A DNA stretch of 64,000 nucleotides from Callaeas wilsoni. Its lineage: Eukaryota; Chordata; Aves; Passeriformes; Callaeidae. The stretch spans positions 1 to 64,000 of the forward strand of contig VWPU01012704.1 of assembly GCA_013398955.1 (NCBI GenBank), written 5' to 3'. The notes below the pieces were generated by a model. It did no database searches and was not told where the DNA came from. It saw only the letters and a program-made list of their open reading frames with translations. Shown one piece after another: positions 12,347 through 24,361 of the stretch; position 1 is the first letter of the stretch, and every line of letters starts with the position of its first letter. A program made the position numbers and the translations under genes.

Positions 12347-12965
12347 TGTACCAGGTTATCAAACCAGAGGAAAGCCCAGGCGATTTTCAGAAAAATTACC
12401 TCTGCTCTATTCCTTGCACTAGAGCCTGTGATAAATATGTTGTGTCATTGTCTGCACGACACACAGCAGCTAGTTCAGGATGATTCTGCTCTTTCTGTTT
12501 CTCCTCTGAGTGTTGTTTATGTGCCCAGTCTTGTATAATGCTTAAGAACATATTGTTCTCTCACAGAAGGTCATTGCATACATATTGGATGTACAATGCA
12601 ATTCTAGACCTCAAAAGAGCTCTTTCAAAGTGATTTTCTTTCACTTGCTAGTAAAAAAGGTCAAAAAACCACTGCATTTTTCACTCTGGACCAAATCAAA
12701 AACAGAGTTGGATGCTCAGGAATTTCTTCTGCCAAAGATGATGTTATGCTTAGAGCACAGGGGTCATTAAATATACCAGTATGCTCTTAAAAGAATAAGG
12801 CACAAAGGCTTCAGCACTTGTGTCAGATACTAAGGGTGAGGCCCATCTAATTAATATCCAGGAACCTCAAGTTTTGTAATCAATTTCTCAATTCTTAACT
12901 ATTGTCAGCTACATTTTAGAAGTTAATTAAATGCTTCCTGTGTGAAACGCTTTTTGTGAGTAAGG
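12347..12965. other. Unique spacer between two CR1 copies
   Basis: This is about 620 bases of AT-rich DNA with no recognisable repeat. Small open frames (12585-12770 plus) match no known family. It separates a minus-strand CR1 from a plus-strand CR1, so the two insertions were independent. Confidence 0.5.
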
Positions 12966-13387
12966 GTAAGTGGAGATGGTGAAGGGCCTGGAGGGGAAGC
13001 CATACGAGGAGCAGCTGAGGTCACTTGGCTTGTTCTGAAGAAGAGGAGACTGAGAGGAGACCTCATGATGGTCTGTAACTTCCTCGCGAGGGGAAGCAGA
13101 GGGCCAGGCACTCATCTCTTTTCTCTGGTGACCAGTGACAAGACCTGACGTTCTGTCAGGGGGGGTTTAGGCTGGATATCAGGAAAACGTTCTTCACCCA
13201 GAGGGTGCTCGAGCACTGGAACAGGCTCCCGGGGGAAATGGTCACAGCACCAAACCTGTCTGAGTTCAAGAAGCTTCAGGACAACACTCTCCGGCACACG
13301 GTGTGATTGGTGTGCAGGGCCAGGAGTTTTCCTTGACGATCCTTTTGGGTCCCTTCTAACTCAGGATATTCTATGGTTTTATGGTTC
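12966..13387 (+). mobile_element. CR1 LINE 3' end, plus strand, ORF2 end intact
   Basis: The segment begins in the late part of CR1 ORF2 (a decayed version of the GLFSLEKRRL region, with an aagaagaggagactgagag block). One open stretch from 13166 to the stop at 13304-13306 reads RLDIRKTFFTQRVLEHWNRL and on through PGEMVTAP to the natural end of ORF2. The 3' UTR keeps the 'gggccaggag' block and the 'aactcaggatattctatg' block, and the tail consists of degenerate ATTCTATG-type units at 13368-13387. It is the best preserved CR1 in the window, with several CpG sites left, but it is 5'-truncated and upstream frames are shifted. Confidence 0.92.
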
Positions 13388-15695
13388 CTCAGGAATGTCT
13401 GTTTTCTCCATCACCTTTCAAGTGACTTTGCGGTGGCCTTCATATCCTGACACTGGCTTGATGAAGTCTTTTCTCAATATCCAACTGCACTTTCACAAGC
13501 AGCCTACATTTTCCAATTCCAATTGTACTTCCATTTCAGCATTTGAATCCAGCTCCAAGGCTTCCCTGACAAATAAATCCCAGAGTGGTTTAGCATCTGT
13601 ACAAATGACATATTGCAGACACAGTACACTGAAATATGCTGTAAAAATTCAGATTTTATGTGGTACTGTAAGATATTTGAGTGAAAGCACAAACTGTGCT
13701 ATCCAAGAGCAGATGTTAATTAGTAAGTCTTGTATCATATGTGTTCTTTCCTCTTTATTGTGCTGTTTCAGAAGTGTATTTCCAGACTAGCTCAGTTATC
13801 TCCAAGACAGCTTGAGTCTTCTATTGTTTCATCAGTCTAAGAAGACAGTCAAATTCTTACCTTTTGGAGAAGATATTTTGTCTGAGCAGTTCCATGTGTG
13901 CTACGGCATATCCATCTGGCATCCCTGAAGAGAACTCAGCGTGATAAATATTACTACAAATTAGCGTAGTTTGAAACCTTGGCTCCAAAAGGATTTAATT
14001 AACTGTATTTACTGAATGGTCTTGGGATGTGTTTTAAGACTACTCCCTGCAGAGAGATGGAGGTAAACAGAGACTTTGACACTGCATGCTTGTGTGACAC
14101 TGTTCGTGTGTGTGGACATGTCTCCTCTGAAACTTTCTCCCATCCAAAATACGTTTTGTTTTCTTGTTCCAAATGGAATATCCAGCAACTTAGTCATTGG
14201 CAGTAAAACTTTTGGGTGCCTGAACTCTTCAAAAGAAAATGTCAATAGCTGGTTTTTTTTAACATATGACTCAGGGTAAAAGCTCTATTGCCAAGGTTTA
14301 TCAGTCATTAAACTTTCACTCAGTGCAGATACAATCTGTTTGCCTGGGAGCTGAAACGAGAAAGAACACGTACTCCAAGGCATAAACAAATATGTCATAT
14401 GATTATAATGCTGATCTATCTTTGGTTAAAATACCTTCCAGAACAGCTGTGGATCACTAGGCACATACTTATGGACAGGTACTTGGCTGGCAGATGGATG
14501 GAGGTTCTCCTTTTAGCAGCAGCAAGTGTTAGGTGTAGGATGAACAGCAGTAGAGAAGCAGCCAGTTTTGTGAGGAGGCGTAAAAGTAGCAGCAGAAGAT
14601 TACAAAGGGCAACTGGAAACACTTCGAGATGGCTAGACAGATGGAAATGAATTCAGATAGTTTGGAAAGTAAATTAAATTATAACTCAAATATGTGCAAA
14701 AATTAAGAGACTGATAACAAAAGACATTAGGAAAACCTAAAAAATAAATTAAAAATTTATTCAACAACTTCTCAGCTTTGCTGCATTAGGTGAAATAAAA
14801 CTCCAGGTGGACCAATACCAAGATATGTAAATATGGTGAGGATACTTTAGATTCATATCTTATAACTGGTGTTATACACTAATAGATGGATCCACCTGCA
14901 AAATATCACACATTCATATTAATGTTTTCTGGGAGACAGAAGCAATATTACTTCACAAAATGATACTGAGTCCCTCCTCAGCTGATGGAAATTGCCATAG
15001 TTACTTTGGTTTCAGTGGAGTTATGCCAGTTAATTCTGGACTAAATCATCAATTGAAGTTTCTACTTGTAAAATTTCAAATGTTTCATATAATATCTTCT
15101 GTGCTGGAGAAATTCTATCTTTCACATTTCCTCCACACTTCTGATTTTTTTCTATTTATTAGTCAGCCTCTTTTTTCAGCGATTAATGCCTTTTCCTGAA
15201 TTAATTAAATTAGAACAAATATTTTCCAGGAAAACATAATAGGAATGTATCACTTGAATTCATTTGCAAGGCAGAGCAATCCCAGTCAAAATGATGTTTC
15301 AGTTATTCATTTTTGGAATCTACAGTTACATTGGTTTTTGTCTTTTATTTCTTGGAATTTGGAATTTACTTTCAACATGATTTTGGTTTTTTATAAGACT
15401 CTTGATTTGACTCAGTACCATACACATGAGATTTGGTGTCAATGTAATATTCTTATATGTATACATATATATATGGTCAGTTTTCTTTTCAATTTGTATC
15501 TAAAAAAGTAGTTATAGATAATTTTAATACATAGTATAACATATTTATGAGATATAATACATGGTAAGATTAGGAATGATAGGGCAAACCCCAAAATATT
15601 GCCCAAGGTCTTAAGAAACATGCAGTTCCTAATTCCGAGATTTCCTATATTATCCTTGAAAACTGCTCACTCTCTTTGTGTGAGTTCCCCTTTAC
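13388..15695. other. Unique AT-rich stretch
   Basis: I see no gene or repeat family here. Purine-rich AGCAGCAG-like bases near 14515-14600 and an alternating AT segment at 15454-15474 are the only compositional features. The open frame at 13395-13790 starts directly behind the CR1 tail and is not protein-like. Confidence 0.5.
15454..15474. repeat. Alternating AT/TA-rich simple repeat
   Basis: This is a short run of mainly alternating A and T containing TATATG and GTATAC units. It is low complexity only. Confidence 0.7.
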
Positions 15696-15824
15696 TGGGT
15701 GCAGTTTAACCCCAGCTGCAGCCAAGCCCCACACAGCCACTCACTGCCTCCCCCACCAGCAGGATCAGAGAGAAAACTGGAAGGGTATAAAAGCCAGAAA
15801 AGCTGTGGGTTGAGATACAGACAC

Positions 15825-15830
15825 TTTAAT
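15825..15830 (-). other. Poly(A) signal ATTAAA of the LTR
   Basis: TTTAAT on the plus strand gives ATTAAA on the minus strand. It is followed by the LTR's conserved TCTGTATCTCAACCCAC block. This position marks the end of R and the start of U5 in the family. Confidence 0.6.
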
Positions 15831-16007
15831 AAAGGACACAGAAGCCGCACATGCAAGCAAAGTAAGGAATAAAGTCCTCTCTACCCATGGCAGGCAGGTG
15901 CTCAGCCATCTCCAGGAGAGCAGGGCCTCATCACGCATAATGATGACTTGGGAAGACAAACACGATCACTCCGAATGTGTCCCTTCATTGTTCCTTGTTC
16001 CCCTCAC

Positions 16008-16013
16008 CTTATA
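16008..16013 (-). promoter_or_regulatory. TATA-like box of the LTR
   Basis: On the minus strand the sequence reads GCATATAAGG, with TATAAG at these positions. It lies in the middle of the LTR, where U3 ends. The ATTAAA signal follows about 180 bases downstream, which is a normal R-region distance. Whether it is still active is unknown. Confidence 0.6.
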
Positions 16014-17334
16014 TGCTGACCACGATATCATGTGGTCTGGAACACCCCTTTGGTCAGTTGGGGTCCCCTGTCCTGGCTGTGTCTCCCCCCAACCTCCCAT
16101 GCATCCCCAGCCCCCTTGCCAGTGTGGCTGTACAAAAAGCAGAGAAGGCCTTGGCTCTGTGTAAGTCCTGCTCAGCAATAACAGAAACATCTCTGTATCA
16201 TCAACCCTGTGTCCAAGAAAACCTGAAACACAGCCCTGTACCAGCCACAGTGAAGAAAATTAACTACCCCAGCCAAACCCTGCACATACTTCTGTTTAAT
16301 GAGACATATTCTCTTTTCTTATCAATAGATAGCGAGGATAAAGCTGCTGGTACCTGAAGTGCTGCCTTGACATGGTCAGGTGGAATCAGATGCATCCCCC
16401 CCAGCCTCGCCTTCGGTGCTGTGGTCTTTAGTCTACCTTCATAGACAAAGGAGGAAAAGCTACTTCCAGAAGATGCTTGTTCTTATCCATCTTATATTCT
16501 TTCTCTTATGCCAAGATGAATCAATCCCTACTATGTCCATCTTGTTCTCCCCAGGCTAGAAGGATCTTAGAATCTAATCTTGAAATTACTGAAATTGGAG
16601 GACATAATCACACATACGGTCTGATTATTAGTTACATATACAGCCAAATAAACTGGCTTGAGAAGACAGAAATTTATAAATTGTAGTATACCTAAACCTA
16701 CTCACATAATCACTGATGTTTATTGCTGGCGGGGAATTTCTGAACAATTCATTGCAGAAGTTTCTGAAGGAGGAATTTGAGGGGGGAACAGATGACTGCA
16801 ATACAATTGGGTCAATCTTTAGGGAATATTTTGCAAAAAATCAATCATCAACTATCTCTTCATTATAACCTCCTAGATATTAGACAAGCCATGTGTCAGT
16901 GCTTCTCAGTTTGAAGGGGGGGGAAAATGTTCATAGCTGGAAACAAATCTATGTATGTGTTGATAGGCATTGAGCAGATGTAAAATTAAATTCAGTCTGG
17001 TTTATGCTGATTACAGAACCATTACAGATCTATGTGAGGGCTTAAATGATGTGTCACCCTTAAGATGTACAAAATTGCCTGTTCCATGGGTGACCCATTA
17101 AAGCGATCTCTTATGCCTAGAGGGGTTCAGGTTTTTTTTAACTTTTTTCAGTGCTGAGGTTATTGGGCAGGCCATAAACTCAAGACCTCTGCCTGGAAGG
17201 CAGAAGCTCTCTGTTTGACCTGTGATTGCTCTGTATATGCCAGAGGAGGTTGTAGGAACAATATACAAATAAGTTAGACCTCTGCCAGTAGGCCACATTT
17301 GCTTGACCTCAGCTTCCTTTACTGTTTCTGGAGC

Positions 17335-17378
17335 TTATAATTTATATATTATTATTTATATACAATTTATATATAAAC
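17335..17378. repeat. AT-rich low-complexity segment
   Basis: The segment is nearly pure A/T with repeated TTATATA units. It has no relation to a gene signal. Confidence 0.75.
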
Positions 17379-19420
17379 CAAGATTACCTTTAGAAAACAC
17401 CATAGCTGAACTGAATTTTCTGCTCCACACTGAAATTAGACTCCTCTTCGAAGCTCTGTTTGTCTTACCAATGTTTTCTCCTCTGGTTTTCCCCTGCCTT
17501 CAGAGATGATATATTTGGTGTCTGATGCAGTTCTTCATGCAAGACAATGGTCACTGACAGTGTCTTAAAATTGGAGAGGAAGTAATGTTAAGAATTTTGA
17601 AAATTTGAGTATAAAATACACTTTATGAATAGTATAATGAATAATTTAAATGTATTTTCTTTTTACCATATGCCACAGTCCTCAGTGAACAGTTAGGTTT
17701 TATTAACTTTCCATGGAATCTCTTAGGTGTTCTCACTGGCCAGATTCGGAATACATATCTTAAAAAAATATGTTAAATTAAATAAACTGCAATATTTTAG
17801 ATTATAACCTCTCTCTACACACACAAACTACATTAACACAGCTGTGTAATGCCCTTTTGACTGAAACTGACAGCAGCTCCAGACAAGAAACCTGTGGATT
17901 AACTTTACTCTTGCATACAACTTCTTCTACTTAGTTCTAACTCATTATTGACTAATCAGCTCTCTGAGGGTCTCGTGTATAAAAAGCACCAAAGTAACTT
18001 AAAACCACTTTTGTTCTCCCATCACTTATGTGAGGAGGTATGAAATACACAATTCAGCTCATTGTGCTTTATATCATTTCATAACCAGCCTTCATCTAGT
18101 TTTCCTCTCACTAATGTCAGTAAAAGGGTTCTGACTAACTTGGGAAAAGTATGGCCTCAAATGCTGATAGTTTCCTGAGCACAGCTCAGATGGTACATAC
18201 ACTCAACCTTTGTCTTTCCTGGGATATTGGCCTAACCAACAAAAAAAAAAGTACAAAAACTTCATTCACATATCTTTTTTTAGTAGCAGAAAGGGATATT
18301 ATGTAACTTTGGAAATTCAATAAAGATGCAGCTTCAGAGATGGGCGAGTTTAATGGAAGCATTCTGGTTTCCTCAAAAGAACTATGTCTCTTTGCAACAA
18401 TCATGGCTGAAGAGTCCCCCAGGGCTTGGAGTCCTCTTCTGTGCTACTGAAAGGATAATATTTAGAACAGAGACAATCAGCTATTCATCCCCTGCCCTGA
18501 TTTATGCTGTACACTTTGGATAACACTCATGCAGTAGCAGAAATTGTCAAAGCTTTCCCTATCTTTTAAGCCCTAGGCAAGGATGGAAGGGGAATAAGAA
18601 GTTGGAATGAAGCACTGAATATAATACACTCTGCTGCTGTGCATAGTAGTTATAGACACATTAATATGCTTCTCTGGAAATATTTTTGACCTCTAGGTGT
18701 TCAGAGCCTCAGTTTAGTCCTGCTTTTGCCATGAATAAGGGCTTTTTGCCTACAGAATCTGTTCTCTGAGGCACCATAGAGAGTGACTACTACAGTTTAT
18801 TTTCAGTGTGACATGAGGCTTAAGGAAACGCCCAGAAACACACAGCTGGAAGAGGAGAGAATGTCAGAAGACAAGGAAGACTGGATGTATCACAGGTGAA
18901 TAAGGAAATCCTCAGCTTAGAAGAAAGCCATGAGGTTAGGACACCTGTGTACTAAGACACATAACTGGTAATGCTGACAAGAAGAGAGAATTTTTGTTTG
19001 ATGGCATAGTTCTTGTGGGGATAAGAATGATGACTGGTAGGTGAGGTAACTTATTCACATAATGTTTAATAGTTTTGGCATAACTCAAAGAAAATATAGT
19101 CCTCTTCTCTAGGCTTTTAGCAATTTATTAGGCTCTGGGCCACCCAGTTTCCCCACCAAACAAGTTCCCTGTAGGCAGCAGCGGGGGGTACTGGAGTGAT
19201 TATTCTTTAGGCAGTAATAACACAAATTTTTTTCCAGATAGGTCAGTGATTGTCAAACTAATTTTCCTTTGCTTCTCAATGTGGGGGACTTGGGATAGGA
19301 CACAGTAATAATTATTTTGCTCTATGGCTCCCAGGAACTGTAGCCCGTGTTTTCTGCTTCTGCGTGTGCGGTCCATCTGTGCCCCTAAGCAAAATTACTT
19401 CTAGGACAGATAGAAACTTC

Positions 19421-19444
19421 TTAAATCTAAATCTAAATCTAAAC
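19421..19444 (+). repeat. Short TAAATC hexamer tandem repeat
   Basis: The unit TAAATC is repeated about three and a half times without error. It is short and possibly polymorphic. It does not match the vertebrate telomere unit. Confidence 0.8.
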
Positions 19445-19551
19445 TGCCACTGCTTCTTGTGGGAATCTGCCTGGCAATGTGCCCCTCTTCTCTTCCACTC
19501 TCTTTGCCTCTAGTTTGAGAACTCTGATCCTAGGAGAGGTTTTGCTCATTT

Positions 19552-19600
19552 CTATATATATTTATATATAATTTTTTAAAATTTAAATTTAAATTAATTG
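19552..19600. repeat. AT-rich segment with AAATTT palindromes
   Basis: TATATATTTATATATA is followed by overlapping AAATTTAAATTTAAATT, which is self-complementary. It is an easily unwound, A/T-only segment of about 50 bases. Confidence 0.75.
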
Positions 19601-22542
19601 GTCTCCTGAAGCTTTCCACTTTCTCGAGGACTTTGGAGTTGATCTGGTGAATCGTTTCAGCCTTTTTGCCTTCCTAGTGTCTTCTTTATTTCTCCCCTCT
19701 CCTTTTATCTTTGAAGTTCTCCTCCCTCATCTTCATGATACTAGGTCGACAGCCTGGGAGGATGGGGGAAGAAAGGAATAATCCCTTTTTATTCTCTCAT
19801 TTCCCCACCTTATCTCTACTACTCTTGTTTTAACACTAAGAGAAACTATTGCAAAGTTGTCATGTTTTTTCATTGGCACAGATTCAGTGTTCTGAAAAGT
19901 AACCTCGTGCTCCAAATGGCATCTCTATTTGCCAGGAAATTACTTATTTACTCATGAATGGCTACATCCCTTGCTGAAACTGTCAGGTGTTCTAAACACA
20001 CGTGGAACTTTTTTGGGATATGGAGGTTTTGGCTTAGCTGGCGTCTTAACTAAGAGGCAGTACATACCATCAAAGTGGAAAGGATCTTCTTGAATTAAAT
20101 AGAAATGTTTACAAAAAAGTTTAAAACAAGAGCTTAAAGAAACTTACCAAAGATAATTTCTTCTTTACTTTGTCTTGAGGAACAATTCTCAGTAATTTAA
20201 ACCAGGCAGTCACAGGGAGCCCTACCTATGACTGCTTTGGACTCAGAAAAGTTATTTTCCTAAAGGAATCCTCCGCTCAATCAGGTTTTACTTGCTCACT
20301 TAGTTAGCAGTGTGGTGGGTTAATGCCATCCTTGGCAGACCTGGTACAGAGAGCAATTAAACAAGTCCATCAACAAATAATCACAAAATTTAAGCATTTG
20401 TAGTAAGTGATCAAGTATTGTCAAGAAGTAGAAACAACTGAGAAATGCTTCAGGATAAATATAGTAAAAAGTTTAAGGAAATAAATATGATCTGGTATTT
20501 ATGAGATGTGCAAGTGCTTTCAAGAACTTCCCCGACATCCCTCCTGACAGAAATAATGCTCTTATAGACATTGGCTTGCCTACTGCAGTGCCTGGCCAGA
20601 AAGCCTTCACACACAGAGAAGGATGATAAACAGGAGTTCTGCAGAAGAGGAAAATTGTCTGGGATTAATTACCTGGTTGTCTGCAGTACTTGGTAGGGAT
20701 CAAGCAAGCTCATTCAGTGAAGCTGCTTTTCTGTTGTCTTTGCCCTGGCAGAGATTAGAATTAACTGAACCAGAAGGTAACATTTGAATGCTCATGTCCA
20801 TATTCTGAAACTAAGATAATATCACCTGGCTTCTTAAATTATTTCTTGGTTCCAGCTGATTTTTTTTTTTGGAAGGTAGAATTACCATCTTATGAAAAGG
20901 ATAGTCAATTAAAATTCATTATGCTGAACAAACACATTCCCTGAAATTTAAGTACTAGCACGTGCAGTACAACTAAAGACCTGAGATAATTACATAGTAA
21001 TGATAACAAAAAAGCATATTGGTATTTTTAGATCTATTTAAACTCCTGAACTTGTGAAAAACAAATGAATCTTTCATCCATTTAGTGTGAGCAGATGAAG
21101 AAAGAATGTTTTACTAGGCAAATGCATAACTTTATCCACAAAAACTTTTATCTTTAAACAATATAAAATTTATATGCTGACCTTTCAAGAAGAAACCACT
21201 GGAAGATATTGGAGATGATAAACTTCATTTTGAATGCTGTAATACTGAGGCATATTCATATGCTTTGCTATAAAAGTACGCTGTTTGGATGATAATTTTG
21301 ACCAGCCATAAAAATCACCAAGCCTCAACTCCACCTTCTGTGTCTAATACTCCGCAATTGTACTGTCAGTCATTACACTCAATACCGGGATTTTGACATT
21401 TTCAATGTGACTGAAAGTGCTTATATGACTAAATTAAGCTTGTTAAAATACTGCCAACTTGAAATCTTCATGGACAAAAGGAGGAAATGTCTAATACAGA
21501 TGCACTTAACCCAGTTTAACTCTCATTTTGCTTGTGAGAATAAATCTTCAGGTTTTATCACTGTAAAGAATAAATTTCTGTGTGTGTCATTGCTTTGAAT
21601 AGGTTGGGTAAAAAACCCACTCAAATCAATCCAGCACTCCCAACACTGGCCATGCCCTATTCACACTCACAAGCACAGGCAAGAGAGGGCCTCAAATTTT
21701 CAGAGCACATCCCAGTGGAAACATTAAAGGCCTTGCTAGTGGAAATGGGCTATCTAATACCACAATAAATATAAATCTGCCTGGAAAGATCATGATTATC
21801 CTGGAAGTCTAACAAATTGAGACACTTGGTTTTGGTTAGAAGAAAGTGTTCAAATTCTGCAAGTGTTATCTGCCCAACATTCATTTCATCTCATGCAACA
21901 CTTCTAGATTTATGTTAAACTGAGGTGTACAAGCCCTTCTATTTTTTATTATTCCTATTTTTTACTTAAAAAAAATGTTTTAGAGTTCCTGTGGCTGACG
22001 GTGGATGAATTAAAATGCAATCTTTGGTGGGATAAGTAATTAGTAAAGCATGTTTCATCAAAAAGAAGGAAATAAAAATAATAGTTAAACTGTTACAGTC
22101 CTTCAGTTTTTTATTGCTGTTATCAGGTCTAGAAAAATGACAATGAACCGTGCTTAATATGTACTATTAATTTGGCCGGTGTCTAATATGATGTATTACT
22201 TCAAATAAATGTTTTGAGTGAATCTTATCTGCAAGAAGACATTTGTAAAAGTCTTATGTTCATATAAATATACGTCAGACCTTAAAATTTCACTCGTGCA
22301 TAAACAAATAAATCATTATTTGAGAGTAGAATATGGGAATTTTTCATCCAAACCATTCATTTTTTGCTATTAGCGTAGTCAATAAAGTTCTGAAATAATC
22401 TTCTATATGTCATGAAAATGGACTTGTAGGAAAGAAATGTTTATTTTTTTTTTCTTTGATGTAATAAAAGAAGATCGTGTTTATTAGATGTTGTTTGGAG
22501 ATTTAAAACAATTAATCTTCTGAAGAAATCCAAGAAATTCTG

Positions 22543-22565
22543 TTGTGGTAGAAAAACTACCACAA
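22543..22565. other. Perfect 9-bp inverted repeat, A5 loop
   Basis: TTGTGGTAG at 22543-22551 pairs with CTACCACAA at 22557-22565 around five A. The stem is compact, but chance occurrence is possible at this length. Confidence 0.6.
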
Positions 22566-24113
22566 TTCTAATATTTGCCTGATCATTCTGAGACTTTTTG
22601 TTCAAACTCTGGATCTTACACTGGATTGATATCACCAGTTACATTCATTAGTATTATCAATATCACTGTGTTCTTGGTAACTTCTAATGCTCTCATCTCT
22701 TCTGGATACTGCTTAAAATCATAGTTTACTTTGTGTCGCTTTTATATGCGTTAAGGATTCAAATTATTCATGCAGAGTGTAAGTAAGTGAATGCTATAAC
22801 TGACAAAATCTCAACATCAAAACCTGTGGCTGGTCACCTGAGACTCTCTTTGCATACAGCAGAGTTAGTTAGCAGAGATATATTTCATCACGTCTTAAAA
22901 TAAATGTCAAAAGTAGGTCAAGTGTATCACACCCTGGAAGTCCTTATTTCTGTCTATTGACATTTGCAAACTCAGCTCTTGATGTCTGCTGGAGAAATCT
23001 GAGCACAAGTGTTTATACTTGCATTGTCAGATATGATTAGAAACTGGCAAATAGCACTGAAGTGATCGGAGAAACATTCCTGAGGCCTCTACTCCAAATC
23101 TGTCCAGCTATTGAAGAGATGTATTTATGCCACAGTGAGAATTAGAAAAAAAACCAACAAAACAGTTTGGAGCTATGATAATTTTATTTTCTCTGACTTT
23201 GGGATTCCAGTGGTGTATGCAGGGGCACAGGTTTATGTGTGCTGGTTGCAAAATACATGAGAAGGCAATGCAGCCTGGCACGACAGCTAATGAGCACCAA
23301 GTTCACATTTTGTCAGTGGTACAGGCTGGACTCAGCAATGAAAGAAATGTTACATGATAACAAATATTCCACCTGACATGAAAAGTCATGAAAGAAAGAA
23401 AGCAAGAGTAGATTTCAAAAAGGATGGAACTCCTTAAAGTACTAGAAAAACCCTCTGATATTTAGAGCAGTTAAGCTGAAGACAAAGAGTTTTGATCAGA
23501 GAGGGTAAAGAAAGTAGTTGTTACAGCAGAGAACACAATAGGATGACAGAAGATAAAATCACCAGCAAAAGAGGGCCAAGTGCTTCTTTCTGTGTCTTTC
23601 AGAGTGGTTGATAATTGACAGTTCTTGGATTCAAACCAAACGTCTTGCTATATTTGATATAAAGATAACCCCAATAGCTTGGAGGGAGTTTTGTGAGCGT
23701 ATCTTATCTCACTTCATGAAAACAGTATGTATTTTTAACTGATAACAAGTTCATTTCTGTAGAGTAGGAAAGAAAGGTGTGGAAAAATGACTGATTTCCA
23801 AATATGATAAGAAAATAAGGTAGTGTTTAGTTTAGAAGGTGTGTCTGACAGCAAGCTTTAATTTATGTGCCCAAAAACCTTGGAAAATCTGGGGTGGGGG
23901 GAAATAAACCTTAACAAAAATTGAGCAAACATCATTTTGAGATATAATTTACCTCCATTAAGGAGGCAGTACATATCACGCCCTGTTTTGAGCAAAGCTT
24001 CTGGACATATGGAGATTAGACCCAGAAGCAACTAAACCATTGCCTCTGGAGCACTGCACATTTTCAGGTGTGTAACACGGGGTAAGGAAAAAATTGGATT
24101 TATTCAGCTACAT

Positions 24114-24152
24114 GAAAAAGAAGAGAAGAGAAGAGAAGAGAAGAGAAGAGAA
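24114..24152 (+). repeat. (AAGAG)n microsatellite, left of gap
   Basis: Pentanucleotide AAGAG units run without interruption into the N block. The purine strand is the plus strand. The array length is unknown because the assembly breaks inside it. Confidence 0.95.
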
Positions 24153-24312
24153 NNNNNNNNNNNNNNNNNNNNNNNNNNNNNNNNNNNNNNNNNNNNNNNN
24201 NNNNNNNNNNNNNNNNNNNNNNNNNNNNNNNNNNNNNNNNNNNNNNNNNNNNNNNNNNNNNNNNNNNNNNNNNNNNNNNNNNNNNNNNNNNNNNNNNNNN
24301 NNNNNNNNNNNN
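24153..24312. other. Assembly gap of 160 N
   Basis: There are 160 consecutive N, flanked on both sides by purine pentanucleotide repeats. The gap is almost certainly unresolved microsatellite sequence. Translations across it are meaningless. Confidence 0.99.
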
Positions 24313-24361
24313 AGAAAAGAAAAGAAAAGAAAAGAAAAGAAAAGAAAAGAAAAGAGAAAAG
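24313..24361 (+). repeat. (AAAAG)n microsatellite, right of gap
   Basis: Units of AAAAG dominate on this side, in contrast to AAGAG on the left, with one irregular unit (AGAGAAAAGG) at the end. The motif therefore switches inside the gap, or two adjacent arrays are present. Confidence 0.95.

Larger units (their letters stand above)
15696..16286 (-). mobile_element. Solo endogenous retrovirus LTR, minus strand
   Basis: Read on the minus strand, the element begins TGTGCAGGGTTTGGCTGGGG and continues with the block-by-block order of a well-known bird LTR family: a GCTGGTACAGGGCTGTGTTT block, a GACACAGCCAGGACAG block, a 'gaccaaaggggtgttccagaccacatgata' type CAT/TATA region, and the 'tgtctgtatctcaacccac' block behind the poly(A) signal. 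It ends in CTGCACCCA, so with TG...CA ends it spans about 590 bases. No primer-binding site (TGG...) follows the 3' end and no polypurine tract precedes the 5' end, so it is a solo LTR left by recombination. TACT occurs at both flanks (15693-15696 and 16287-16290) but overlaps the end, so the target duplication is unclear. No viral gene is present. I leave the ERV class open. Confidence 0.85.
16287..24113. other. Long unique AT-rich stretch
   Basis: No gene or interspersed repeat is recognisable over almost 8 kb. It contains an 8-base G-run (16916-16923), AT-rich low-complexity segments (17335-17378 and 19552-19600), three and a half copies of a TAAATC hexamer (19421-19444) and a 9-bp hairpin (22543-22565). 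Open frames are short (under about 95 codons) and scattered over all frames, as expected for non-coding DNA. Confidence 0.55.

Noticed and set aside
20310..20350. Resemblance to the start of a bird ERV LTR (TGTGGTGGGTTAA)
   Set aside because: Similarity ends after about 13 bases and no TATA, poly(A) or terminal CA follows at LTR distance.
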